Shown one piece after another: positions 12,046 to 24,425 of a DNA stretch of 64,000 nucleotides. A program made the translations under genes and the position numbers. The notes under the pieces are model-generated. The model did no database searches. It worked only from the letters and a program-made list of their open reading frames with translations, and was not told the DNA's origin. This DNA comes from Nautilus pompilius (Eukaryota; Mollusca; Cephalopoda; Nautilida; Nautilidae). The stretch lies in assembly GCA_018389105.1 (NCBI GenBank), contig JACATO010000918.1, forward strand, positions 434,001-498,000, in the 5' to 3' direction. The stretch's first letter is position 1. Each line of letters begins with the position of its first letter.

Positions 12046-14585
12046 ATTTTTGTAGACAACAAGTTATAAAATGCTCAACATCCCAGACAAGTGCATTTTG
12101 CAAGGTAAGACGGAATTTTTGTCTATCTACATAAACTTTTTATTTTGAAATAAATGTCGCTTATGTGTGTGTGTGTTATCGATGCCGGTATTCCAACATA
12201 TTTTCTGTCGCTATTCCCACCTGTGTTTGTTTGTAAACTGACAAGTCATTTGTCAAACATATTTATCGTGTATTAATAAATCATAGATGTTTTATCCGTG
12301 GTCGGAATGCCGAGCACTGTATTGTACATACATTGTTGTATTGTAACAATACTCTGATCAATTTAGTTTTATATATGCTGTGGGGTTAAGTTAACTTCCA
12401 CTCGAAAATGCATGTTCCAGATCTAGTACATGTATTTCCCGGTGCATTTGAACACCTTTCTTTGTCCTCTGTTGTAGATTTGGCCCTTTGCTACAATTAA
12501 CCTGGATGGGAAGGAGAAAGGTTAAATAAATCATCTACATCAATCCATTAGAATCAATATTTTTTAGCATTATGAATACATTAAAAAAATTTTTTTTTTA
12601 AAATTAAAAAGTTAACTACTAAGGTGGTGGGAAATTCCTTAACTAATCCCTTACTTCCGGGAGGTCGCGGAATTTTAGTTTAATCAGTTATGGATATCGA
12701 AGAGATCACACTATTACAGGTAAAACAAACAACGACAACAAAAACTGACATTCCGGACAGGTGATAAAAGTAATCTCCATGATTAAGTTTCTAATCTTTA
12801 TTCCAAAAGTTGCATAAACCAACCCTGCCCACATTCACAGAGCAGACCTCTATCAATCTTCTCTCCACTGTACGTATTAACATCTGAAAGGGTCAATTTT
12901 GTTTTTCTTCCATTAAAAGATTACAATCTTCATTTCAAAAATTTATTCCAAGTGAATAGAGTAAAACGGAAGTTACTTTTCCGCTTAGATGCTGTGGTCG
13001 AGTGCAGGGGCCCCCCCCCTAACTTTGCTAACCGGTTACAGAAATGGAAAACCCGACTTCCCATCTTCTGCAACACTTCTCCAACTGGGTGACAAAGACC
13101 GAACATAGAACGGAAGTATCTGTAAGTAACCAGATATACCAATGCATAGATCATTAGTGAAGGCAGCATCGGGATATTCACTACAGACACAGTGTTACCT
13201 AAGGAAGCTAAAAAAAATTCAAAGGAAATCTCAATTGAACAGCAAAAGCTATGGGTAACGATCAAAATGTTTTTAAAAGATTAGGTCAGCACCTGCAACT
13301 TTTCGCAATGGCTCAAAGGATCAAACTTTAGAGAGAATAGATAGGCTCTATGAGATACTGTCTAGAGAAGCTGTTGAAGCAATTCCCTTAAAAAGACGCC
13401 TCTTGTTTATTATTTCTGATGAACCAGATCTACAGAAGTTCCGGAACACCTGCCCCTTCTGACCTGCTACTCTACTACATAAATGCACAAGTTGAGGGGG
13501 GGGGGGGGAACAGAAATCTTAATTTTCAAAAGTGCTGCAGTAAATGCAGTGCTGACATTTTTTAAAAGGGTTTCTATGGCAACATACAGCGGAGGAATGG
13601 TGAAAGGAAATAACTAACCCTAACACCCAAAGAGGTTTTCCCTTAACACCAAGACTGACCGACCACTAGTATAGACTCTTTGCCCTCGGAGGGAGGGGTT
13701 TTTCTCAGATTCAAAAGTGGCATAACCTAGTTTACTGGGACTCAGCCAAAGGAATTACCAGTTTTGCAAGAACACCCCCCCCTAAAATCAATGACTTATA
13801 AAATGAGAACAGGAAATAATGAAATAAACACTAAAAGAGAAAAAAAAACAACAAAAAACAAACATTTTCATTCTGTTTCAGTGCCATTAATAATTAGCAT
13901 CTGGTGAATAAGGGCAGCAGCCTCTCCTCAGAAACTCTTTGCTAATCTCTTAAACACAGACTTGTGGAATATCTTACAGTGACATCACTATAGCAATGTC
14001 AGCATCTAAAATGTATCACTTCCATCCTTATCAGCTGCTGCATTACACAAAAACAAGTACAGTTGTGGGGGGCTCTGGACATCTGCAACTGATACAGAAG
14101 CATACACACATCACGTGTTTGCTCAGCTTTTAGTTTTGTTGAGCAATAGTTTCCTTACCATTACTACTGGCATTCAGTCTTTTCCAATAGCAGCCCCTTC
14201 ATTTTAAAAAAAATAATCAGCTGACAAAGTAGAGGAAAATAGGCTGCGTTCTCAATTACAATGTGTACGCCGCTACTTTTGTTTAGCAGCTCTACAAACG
14301 TTTGTTTTTCTCTCTCAGACTAAGTTATGACCATTTTAAGTGCCGTAGATAATTTTATCAACTTAAGATATCAAACTCTAATGCATCATCAGACACGGAA
14401 AAGTTAGACTTCCACTATGACATATAGCTAGCAAGACTAAAACTATAAGTTCAAAAGAATCTATTTACTTTTTGAATTTCTGAATTCATTCCCATAAATT
14501 TAAATCTTGCAGTTTTACAAGGCAGGTACGAATGACCTATTCCAGCCATCAAGTTAGCATCTTTTAAGTCATTTATTAGTCTTAC
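12046..14585. other. Non-coding DNA
   Basis: No supported exon. Homopolymer G or C tracts occur at about 13,010-13,018 and 13,495-13,508, and AT-rich tracts elsewhere. Confidence 0.4.
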
Positions 14586-16046
14586 ATTTCCGAAATAAGG
14601 GTGGACTTTGTTGATTATCACAATCTTTTACATCTAACTTAGGTGTTCCACATCCCATACATCCAAGTGAATAATTGGCCTGTGCTTCATCTTTCCTTTC
14701 CTGCTTTAACTCTCCATTATGCATATTCCAATTATCAGCTGCAGTAACTGCTGCTAACATTTTGCAGTCCTCATTATGGATCAACTCACAACATGTCTCT
14801 TCCTTCACAGAACTTTCTTTGGCCTCCTGGTTGGAGGTATCAGAATCCAAGCTTTTGACCTCTTGGTGGGAATGTGGACTCTGAAGAGCTTCCTTGTCAT
14901 TTGGAACCTTACAAGGTCTTTTCTCAACATTCTTTTCTGCTATTCAGCCTCCTTCTACAATCTTTGAATTTGGGGTCCACACTGCAAGGCTTTCCAATCA
15001 TCTCCATCCAAAATGATACAGTTGCAATGTGATAATGACTGACGGATGGCCAAACCCATATCAGAATTCAATTCCTCAACTTTACAGCTTAAGTTCACAC
15101 AGCCAAAGAATGAAAGGTAAACTTGATCAATGATTTTGGTCATCTTCTGCCATGATATCAAAGGACCTATGTAACTTTCCTTGATGCCTTCAGCAGAGTT
15201 CAATCCTTCTTTGATGTCTGGAGATCTGTCTTGAAATAAACAGAAACCTCTACCATTTAACATGTAAGCTTTCACACCTGACCCTGATGTATTGTACGAA
15301 GATTCTTTTCCATCTTCAGGTAAACACAGGTGCTGAGACTGACGATCTTGTCCACTATCTTCAGTTTTATCTGATTCTGCAGTACTGCAATCGGGGATTT
15401 TGTAATCGTGTTGTAAATTACAAGAATGGCAAAACTTCAACTGGCTGTCTTCTACAAACGAATTGTATGCTGGGACAGAGAACATAGTCCCAAGGAAAAC
15501 CTGCATCGTGCTTCTCAGTATTCATTGCTGCAACAGGGAAATCCAAATCTTCACTCTCTGAGTCACAAATTTGTATGCTCATGCTTACACCACCAGCACA
15601 ATTTGCAAATTTAAAACTTGGGTCTTTGCTGCTCAAAACTAAATCTTTGTTAACTATTTGCTTCCTGTCTAGTTTACCTAATGGGGAAGTTTTGCAGCTG
15701 GAATCATTGCAGTTGACCAAAGAAAAGCTGTCTTGCTTGTGGGCTTCCACATTTCTAGATAAACTCGAAGCTCAGTGTTCTTCATCAATGAAACTAGCAC
15801 AGAAACTACAATACTGGACTTTTGGAACGTCATCTTTAAAACTACTCAATTCAGCATCTGCAAGTTCTGAACAAACATGCTGCCTAACTTTTGGACTTTC
15901 TTCATTGCTATCATTTTTACACTTGTTATAATCATAGAAAGAATAATGGCAGGTGTGTTGACACAGTACTTTATGTTCACTACAATCTTTGATATCTTTG
16001 AGGATTCATTTGAGATCTTCACAGATGATTAGTTAAGCTGAGTGAA
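14586..16046 (-). pseudogene. Degenerate coding block, protein unrecognised
   Basis: On the - strand almost the whole 1.46 kb has protein-like composition spread over shifting frames. It runs from an acceptor-like TTTATTTTCAG at 16,047 to a donor-like GTAAGA after 14,586. Several pieces are rich in paired cysteines, for example VQYCSFCASF and LKFCHSCNLQ, plus a C-terminal CMGCGTPKL, which suggests small zinc-binding knuckles. The frame changes near 15,490 and near 14,950, and there are in-frame stops near 15,773 and 16,010. It is therefore a decayed gene or exon, or one damaged by sequence errors. No poly-A tail or terminal repeats are seen, so processed-copy or transposon origin is unproven. 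The four probable - strand exons at 3-10 kb could belong to the same locus. Confidence 0.45.
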
Positions 16047-16787
16047 CTGAAAATAAACAAGCCTGGGTATAAAAAAGAGGCTAAGAATTATTCCTCAAAA
16101 CTGCACTTTTATTTGAAACAAATCTAACTTCAAAAAATTTTTTTTCCACATTATGGTTATTTTTAATAGAAAGAGAAATTTAAAATTACATGGATATTTT
16201 GAAATTTCAGTTCAGGATATTAATTTTTAACATACAAAAGTAAAGTTTCTGCAGTGGCTTACACCAATCCCAACATGGGAGACAACCCTGGTAAGGAAGT
16301 GTAGTGTCAGAGTTATCCACTGGAGTGTATTGCCTGTCCTGTGCCACAAGGGATCAGCACTTCTGACTTTGGCAAACAAATCCCTACCAGAACTCTTCAT
16401 TTTCAGATGGTGAAGAAAAAGAAGAAACCACATGCCAGTAAGGTATGTAAAACTGAAATGATTGGGAAAAAACACAAAGTTTATGTATCATGTTTTCCTC
16501 ACAAAGTAATTGGAAAGACTGCCCACTGTCATTGTCTGCAACATCTGTCCAATTCTACAAATTATTCTGCAAAATACTGATTCAAATATGAAAAGAAATT
16601 AGTATTTAAAAGAAAAATTTTTTATTTGACCTGGTTGGTTTTTTGTTGAACAATGTCAATAGAAAAAATTCTTTTCCACATCAGAGAATTTTAGCTCTGC
16701 CTTTTTAGTTACATGGTTAGCACTTGTTGTGTCTTGGTATTTTTGAAGGGTATAGTTCTATACATTCCAATAATGTGACTGTTTTCA

Positions 16788-17249
16788 TTTTGACTCATTC
16801 CTTGCCAAAGTCAGAGATCTCTGATCGATGGATCACATCTCAATGATTGCCAAAGTCACACATCATGAATCTGTTCATTGGAATGATGTCATTTCTGGTT
16901 TAAAAATGGTGCTGCCCATTAGAAGAGATTGATTTTGCTGTACAACAAGTTGCTGAATTATCACTGATTCAGACACAGGAGGACACTGTATGGTATGCAA
17001 AAGATGAGAATTTCACTGTGATGCTTGAGTGTTCTGTAAGTGCTACAATCTGCCTCTCTGTAGCATGAAATGCTTTGAAATTTACCATTCTGTGAAGAAT
17101 CATTACTGCAATATTATAGAGTGCAAGATCAAAAGTAAATAAAAACCATACTTTGTTTCAATAAAGGTTGTTTATTTCTGCTAAAATATTGAGAAGTTGG
17201 ACATTTTAGAAGTATAAACTAAAACAAACTTTTGCTGCGAAAGAGTTAA
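16788..17249 (+). mobile_element. piggyBac-type remnant keeping the transposase Cys-rich tail
   Basis: The right end is CTGCGAAAGAGTTAA, whose reverse complement TTAACTCTTTCGCAGC is a typical piggyBac end at a TTAA site. The left end TTGACTCATTCCTTGCC is a diverged version (about 15 of 21 positions agree). Between them, near 16,975-17,140, the + strand encodes HCMVCK and then CKCYNLPLCSMKCFEIYHSV before a stop. This matches the cysteine-rich C-terminal domain of piggyBac transposases. The catalytic core is missing, so this is an internally deleted copy, with further stops in what remains. Confidence 0.65.
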
Positions 17250-18164
17250 GGAAGATACTAGCAACTCCACAATACAATTCTTAAAGAAAAATTACTGGTT
17301 ACTGGCATTGTTCAGTCATGGCGGTCACAATCGGTTGATGATTATGATTTAACCAATGAAATTACCAGTAAGAAAAGCAACTACATTCATGGTTGTACAA
17401 CTACAACAGAGCATTTTGAAAAAGGTGAAGTACTATTATTAATTTCTGTCAAATCTCAGCACATCAAAATCCAAAGAGTTTTGAAATATGAAAAAAAGCA
17501 CCAAAAAAAAAAACAAAATCAAACTGAGATTGTGTATCAATTATTGCTACAAGATGAGCTTACTGGCATAATCTGAACTCTGGTTCTAATGCAAAGCTAC
17601 CATCAACTTCAGGAATAGGCTGACAGTCATCAGCCCAATGTTAGAAATACTTGTCTTCTCTTGAATAGGCTGCTATTATAGAAAGAACTTCGGAATATTT
17701 TGCTAAACGGCTGCACCAGAGTTCATGTGCTGCTGTCATCTCATCATTTCACATTCTAACAATCTAAGAAAAAGGGAGTCATCCTCACCAAAGAAACTAA
17801 TAACTGAAGTATGTCTGTAGGGCTTCATTATTACAATTTTACAGAGCCAAAACTTCAGAAAATTTGACACTTGGAAGCAGTTACACAAATTAATACATAA
17901 TGCTTTTATTGTATACCATGCATACATAAATAAGGTAAGCTCACCCAAAATAGTAACTGGGATTTAAGGAGAAATAACAATTCTATAATTGAGCCATCTC
18001 ATTTGCAGTAGATTTTCACAGCTTTAGAAATTCTTCAGACTTCATTATCCTACAACACTGGTATGAATTTTCACAAAAACAAAACATCATGCAGTAGTTT
18101 TTTTTTAAAAACTGCAAGTTTCAAACAATTTTATTTAACTGCATCAATGAAGAGCACCATGCAA
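17250..18164. other. Non-coding DNA
   Basis: AT-rich sequence without supported exons or repeats. Confidence 0.45.
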
Positions 18165-18340
18165 TGGTCCAGTGGTTGATCTGTTAAGGTTTAGGGCTCA
18201 GAGTTCAAATCTAGTTTGGGGTGGTGGTGGTGGTAGAAGGGATTTCCTCTGGGCTTTTCTCACATCTAAAAACTAGAGAGTTCTAGTTGGAGCTTTCACT
18301 TATGGCCCCTTTCTGCTGATAGTAGCATTGCAACCTTTTC
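18165..18340 (+). repeat. tRNA-derived SINE-like repeat, copy 2
   Basis: A tRNA-like head with box B GAGTTCAAATC is followed by a GGTGGTGG patch. The body has ACATCTAAAAACTAGAGAGT and TTCTAGTTGGAGCTTTCAC, matching the body of the other copies. Confidence 0.6.
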
Positions 18341-19619
18341 AGTACATAAGCACACAGTCCCTAATTTCATAACCAAGATAAGAATCTGCAAACTCCTCAA
18401 CCTCTCCCTAGTAACCAGGTATGCACACAAATTAAATAACCACAAAATAACTGAAATCTTAATGATAACAGTTAATAAACCAGGGCAATAACCTCTCCTT
18501 CAAAGTTAGTTGTAAGTCAGAAAAAAACATTAGCAAATATCTTATATGTTAATACACATATTAGCGTTACTGTATTACCACCACAGGAAAGGAAGAAAAT
18601 ATTATCAAAAGAACTTACATAGCTAATTATATGACACCCTACATTACCTCCTTACTGATATGTGCCTTCCCGTGTGGGAATTTTTAAAAGATATCAACAA
18701 GTAGTGAAAGAAAAGGTACCATAGTTGTGATCCTAATAACAAGACAGCTGTGCAATGAAGCTTGTGGGCAAAATACCCCAGTTACGAAAGAAAGCTCGTT
18801 AATTTAGATAAAGACATTTCTCGCTTATAAAAAAGAAAAAGGAAAGCCATGGCTTCCATTCTATAAAATCTTGCCAATCCATTTTGTTAGTTCTCAAATG
18901 AGTCGCAACGTTACAACACTGATCCCTTCTATCTCAATTTCTCTAAAGTATCTGTTAAGATTCCACAAATTTTGGAATGAATGTAAAGACTTAGGTTATC
19001 ATTTGTGCCATTCAATACCTATCGTTAATTACTTGCAATGAGTTTACAGAGTTGTTTTGGAGGAGTTATGTCCAAGGCAATGTTTAACAGGCTCAAATAG
19101 GCTACTCATGCTAAATTACAATGGTTAAAGAAAAGAATTTAGATAAGACTACGTTAAAAAGTCAAAATAAATTTGATGGTACAGCCATCAGAGTAAATGA
19201 AGTCTAAATTGCGCCATAAAAAGAGTAGGATTTCATACAGTTCTATGTATTAATTGTTAGATTTCATTTAGAGTATATACAACTCGTAGAGGGATATATA
19301 AAGGTTGACTGGGATGATTAGTCTTATGTGCAAGAGTTTATTTAATAATGCCAGATGGAAAAGAGATGATAAAGGTACTTACTGAAGTTATTTGCAGCAG
19401 ATACCATGCAGACATTCTATAATGGCATAACCTAGTTTATATTGTAATGGGTATCGGGACACACTAACTTACAAGGCAATGGGAAATGGATGAATTTACC
19501 AAAGATGCTACTAAATTACAACAGCTGGTACTGACTTCTTCAGTGTGAATGCACACGTGAATCCAAAAAAATTAAGGTGCTATGAGCTGAGTACTGGATA
19601 TGAAAAAAAAACAACATAC
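18341..19619. other. Non-coding DNA
   Basis: AT-rich sequence without supported features. Confidence 0.4.
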
Positions 19620-19917
19620 CTTGATTTGAAGAAAAGAGAATCAACAAACGTACGAAGAAATTTCCTCAAGTCACTCAGCGATCTGCAAGAAAAGATCAGC
19701 AGAATACATACAGATCACTCACCCCTTCTTCCCTGCTCATGGGATAAGTGTGAAAACTGTTTGACACTATCTTGGAGAATGTCCAAAATATACCCATCAG
19801 TGAAATCTGTTGGGCCAGCACTCGTTGAGATGCTATGGTTTCTAAGGTTGAATTGCTGTCTTTTTGGAGGATCATGCGAGTAGTAAAAGTTGAGAGACCA
19901 CATCACAAACAAAGGTC
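19620..19917 (-). other. Exon-like segments inside a repeated sequence
   Basis: On the - strand, 19,723-19,917 is open between a CACAG acceptor and a GTGAGT donor (contains DFTDGYILDILQDSVKQFSH). 19,620-19,682 is open between TTCTTGCAG and GTATGT (contains SLSDLRKFLRTFVDSLFF). The two cannot be joined without a phase conflict and the gap is only 40 nt. Part of the first segment (AATTCAACCTTAGAAAC with a following AGCATCTCA) recurs near 20,465 on the opposite strand, so at least some of this is dispersed repeat. The coding reading is kept only as a possibility. Confidence 0.3.
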
Positions 19918-20454
19918 CTGTGCATCATCTCAGATTTGAAGATTAAATAATCTGTACCCAAAGATGACTCTTGTAATAAGTATAGACTTTCCATAAAAAG
20001 TAGGTAGTAGTAATATTTCATCCATCACCAAGTGTAAGATAAATAAGACACAGTCATTTAAATATTAAAAGCAGAATATGTAAAATTATAAAATGGTAAA
20101 TAGGGCTTAGAATTGGTAACTTTGTTTCACTCCAACTCTGACTTTCTACGCAAAGGTCATCAAGATACACTACAGTGATAAATAATATTAATAAATTGCT
20201 AAGATTTTCTCATTTCAATTAAAAATTCAAACTGTTAGAACAAACATTACATACTTTTAACAGATGTTCCTCAAGCAAAGGGGATGCTGTAACTTTCAGG
20301 AAAGTATCATGAAAATAACATCTGGTTTTTCAATAGTAACCTTAATGTTCATGGAGTGTGAAGATGAAATCCTGTATGCTGTCACTATTTCGTTCATCAT
20401 TACCAATGGGCTACAAACTAGAAGTAGATCACACACTTGATGTTCCCAATTCCA
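19918..20454. other. Non-coding DNA
   Basis: No exon or recognisable repeat. Confidence 0.4.
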
Positions 20455-20786
20455 AAGAGATGGCAATTCAACCTTAGAAACTGTTGATGTTGGAAAAGCA
20501 TCTCAGCATTGCTGGGAAAACCTGAGAACAGCAGCGAGTAGCTAGTAGTACTAATAGTATCAAACAGTCCATTTATAACCTTCCCTACTCCAATCATGTT
20601 AAAGGATAGATGAACCCCAGTTAACTATTCCTAAGGTTTAGCACTCCCACTCCACCTCCAAAAGTGCATCTTCTCCTGATGTTTCCAGAATATTCTATTA
20701 CTCTTGGAGTATGAGATGGCAGGCATTCCAACCTTAAAAACTTTTATCATTGGTTTAATGTTTTGGAAAGCCATCTCAGCAATGGC
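20455..20786 (+). repeat. Two copies of a short dispersed repeat
   Basis: The segments 20,455-20,530 and 20,715-20,786 share a GATGGCA start, a TTCAACCTTAGAAAC-like block and AAAGCATCTCAGCA. Related pieces lie at 7,505-7,575 and, inverted, at 19,800-19,860. The second copy ends exactly where the hAT element begins, so the hAT appears to have inserted into it. Confidence 0.5.
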
Positions 20787-23700
20787 CAGTGGCGGCAGCA
20801 GAGATTTTTTCTTGCTGGTGCTACAGGGGTACTGAATTATTCAGTGATGGTGCTGAGGGATGTACTGTATAGTAATATGTATTCACAAGGCCAGACGCGT
20901 GGCATTCAAAAGTCAGTTTCAAGCATTATGTGCCTTCTATAAATGCCTCTATTGATTCACAAGCAACAGCAATTGATAGATCTAATATAGAAGTGAACTG
21001 TGACAGTGTCAACAGCATCAGAGACAACCCGGGCTACACAGAGCATAAACAAACAAACCAACAGAGCATCCGACTCACAGTGCACAACATGAATCATGCA
21101 CCAATCCTGCAATCAGCCTCAAATGCGTGCTTTTCAACTGAAAAACACAACACTAACTCAATGTCCACTGCTATTCACATTACAAAGACAGACAATGCCA
21201 AAAGATACACCGTTATTAAAGTCAAATAAGGAAAACAGATGCAAGGCTTTACCAGGAGTTGGACAAATCGTACTCTGACCGTGCAATACCTCAATTAATT
21301 TGGCTACTGAATTTAAAACAAAAATCAACAGAATCACTGCTTGGAAGTCTAAGCAAAACCAGTCGGCTTAATAGCAGTAAATGTAATATTTTAGGATTTG
21401 CAGGAAACATAAGGACTATGAGGTATCCACCACAAAATAATAATTATATACAGCATTAGTCTAGGCCCAAATTTTAAAAAAAATCAACTGCACTCACCAT
21501 TGATGTTTTCAGAGAAGTTCAATCCGTCTGTAGTTGTAATCGGTGGCGAAAGTATTAATGATTTTCTGGATGTCAAGTGCCTTGGTCCTCTGGTTGTTTA
21601 TGGCCAACAGGGCCAAGTTGCTGTTCCGAGCATCACTGCTGCTATTCCTTGGGTAGTTTTTGAGGTGTCTGAGGAAAGAGAAATTCCATTTGCATGAGGC
21701 AGATGTGACAGGCAGAGTCAGTGATATGCAGATTAGTTTGTATAAATTTATAAATGCATCATGGTAGGGTCTCATTAGGGCTATAAATCTGACTGTCATT
21801 CACTATCTGTCCTTGCTTTTGTTTTGTTTCCAGCAAACACTGAACCTGATGTAGCTCTGCACTCAGGTTCACTTCAGTCACTCCATAGTATTAGGCCTTG
21901 GCCAAAGACAATTCTTGTCTGGGAAGAGCTTGTGTTTGGGACTCAATGCTGACACTCCAGTCAGAACACCCCCAGTCTCAATTGAGAACTGTCTTTTCAT
22001 TTCAGTCAGAAGTCTGTCTATAACTGGATAGAAACAGTGCTTGCGAAGGTCATCTGAGGATGTGACAGGTGTGCATTCGGTTTGGGCCTCAAGAACAAAA
22101 TCATGTAGGCAGCAGGGTGGCTGGGCCTGTCTTCTTTCATGTGGTCTGCTCTGTATACCGGTTTTGATGCACAGGTCCCTAGCTCTTGCCTGAATTTCAC
22201 TCCATGATTCCTCTTCCCGTTTTGCTGAGAGTGCATTGATAACAGACTGAGCTAAGTCTACAGCGGATGAAAGATCCAAACTGGGAGATTGTAGCTGGTC
22301 TGGCATGAACTTGGTGACTCGGAACAAATCCTCAAACAGAGTAAGAAGTAAAGCAAACTGCTCGTCAACCAGTCCATTCACAGCTCTGGCCTCCGTTTTC
22401 CTCCATGCATTTAGTTGACCCATAATATCCTGTAGTGTAGCTAGAATGGCATATCTGACAATTTCTTCAACTCCACGGGCTGTGCAGTTGATTCCAGTTC
22501 TCCCTGTTTCTTCATGAAAAGATCATGGGCAACAGAGTTTGAGAAGTTGTAAAGCAGCTGCACAGTTTCAGAAAACTCACTTGTTCGTTGTACATTGCTC
22601 ACAACATCCACTAAAAGAAAGTTAAGTCTGTGAGCATGGCGGTGTATATATAATGCCTGCGGGACCTCTTTCCTGAACCTCTCTTGTACCCTGTTGTTGC
22701 ACCGGGATATCACTGCCGCCCCGTCATAACCCCGACCTATACAAGCGTTCTTATCAATAACACACTTGGCGAATGTCTGTTCAATGCTTTTAAGAAGCAA
22801 CTCTGCATCCAACCCTTCTGCTGGAGTGAAGTGCAAAAATTCTTCAAGCACTGTTTCATTATTCAAATACTGCTCCACCACTGATATTTGCCCCTTTTTA
22901 CTCAAGTCTTCACTTTCATCCACCAGGATGGCAAAATGTTCAGCCTCCTTGATTTCTGCACTTACTTGACGTCTGACCATATCTGCCACAATAACCATAA
23001 TTTCATTCTGGATATTGTGATGGATGTATTTTGCATTTCCCGGATTGTCCTCTATTTTTTTGGCTACAGTCTTATCAAACTGCCCAATCACACCGAGCAA
23101 CTCAACAGAGTTTCCCCTATTGCCAGCTTCATCATCCTCCCGCTGGGCAATGCCTCGACACGCGGTATAGCGTAGAGACTCAACCACTGCTCTCGTATGC
23201 TCACGATTTTCTTGGACGATCTTTGCATGTCCTTTATCAAGCACATCTCCCAATCTTGAACCGTCTTGTTTTCTCAATCTGAATTCGGCCCACACCTCCA
23301 CAGCAAACTTATGAGCTTGGTGGGGTTTTGGAAGCTGTTGTAGCTTTCCGCCAGTTGCGCTAACCAGTGACAGTGAAGGCAGACTCAGAATGGAAACCCA
23401 TGTCCTCCACACAGGAAATGCCTGCATGAGAAGCAGAACGTAGTACCTTTCATGATGAAATATTCCAACCAGGAGTACAGGTCGAACCATCCACGAATGA
23501 GACTCCTTTGCCGTTTGCCCAAACTGCTGCGAAGGGTACCCTTTTCCAATGCTGGCCGACGGGGTCCTTCCTCAGGCTGCTGGCTAACATCGCTAACACT
23601 GGCACTAAGAGCAGCTTCATCCACGTTCTCTTCCCCCGCTCCATTTCTTGTTCCTCTACTTCGTCCCCCCACCCCGGCTCACATTCCTTCGATGAACTCC

Positions 23701-24417
23701 TGTCGGCCTCGTCCCCACTTACATCTTTCTGCATGCCACTTTCTACAAGACAGGCTCAGGCACCAATGATTCCTCTGGATGAGGGTCGTTTTCTCACTAA
23801 AGATCGATCCATTTTTCACGCCGGCCGCACTAAATGTCTCGCGTGAGTGAGACTGAGTGACGTCATAGCCGCCCCCCCCCCAGTTGCCTCTGCGGTTAAC
23901 TCGCACTGACATCACCGTCCCACCCACCTACCCTACTGGCAGCGCGGACAATACACGCCTGGCGACGGGAGCCGGAACCCGACTGTTACTGCCGAGGGAC
24001 TGACGTAATCGAGCCCGCGCCACCGTTGGGGCCGGCGGCTAAAGGACTCTCGGACGACGACGACGCCGCCCGCGGGGGGGGCGGGGACTTCGGCCGGACA
24101 CGCACTAGCCAGCTCGGCTCTGGGCCAGACGGCATCACCACCTTAAGCTGATCAGCTTAGCCGATCTCAGGGCGGCAACGGCGAGACGTTGACAACGGAG
24201 GAACTGACAACAAATAAGCGGAAGTGTAGAGTGTGGATCTGATCTGACCTCCTCAGACCAGCGCAGAGTTTATAACTTTATTGCTGCGTGGGTGCTATGG
24301 TAACTGGGGCTGGGGCTGGGGCTGTTTCACTAGATCAACTGGAGAAAGCAGCTGCAATTTGCATGTCGAATTTCGGTTAATTTCTTGCTGGTGCTTACCA
24401 CCTCAGCGCCGCCACCG
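20787..24417 (-). mobile_element. ZMYM1-like hAT transposon with target duplications
   Basis: The left end is CAGTGGCGGCAGCAG and the right end, reverse-complemented, is CGGTGGCGGCGCTGAG (9 of the first 10 bases match). The 8 bp outside are GCAATGGC (20,779-20,786) and GCAATGCC (24,418-24,425), a 7/8 match and the size expected for hAT. Both ends also carry CTTGCTGGTGCT a little inside. The transposase reads on the - strand. The 600 bp before it (23,820-24,417) are strongly CpG-rich and probably held the element's own promoter. At 3.6 kb the element is full-length in outline but its gene is broken. Confidence 0.8.
21509..23815 (-). pseudogene. hAT transposase, ZMYM1-like (TTF zinc finger, DUF4371, dimerisation domain)
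   Basis: Reading on the - strand: an acidic N-terminal region starting MDRSLVRKRPSS, then a TTF-type zinc-finger region (WFDLYSWLEYFIMKG, FCFSCRHF). The DUF4371/RNase-H-like part follows (ILVDESEDLSKKGQISVV, GYDGAAVISRCNNRVQ, HAHRLNFLLVD). At 21,509-21,799 lies the C-terminal dimerisation segment (LKNYPRNSSSDARNSNLALL). Coding is split over several frames: near 23,600, near 23,400 and between the 22,441 and 21,878 pieces. There is a stop soon after the start and a stop near 22,430. It is inactive but only moderately decayed. Relatives are known both as transposons and as domesticated zinc-finger MYM proteins. The terminal repeats here mark it as a transposon. Confidence 0.85.
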
Positions 24418-24425
24418 GCAATGCC

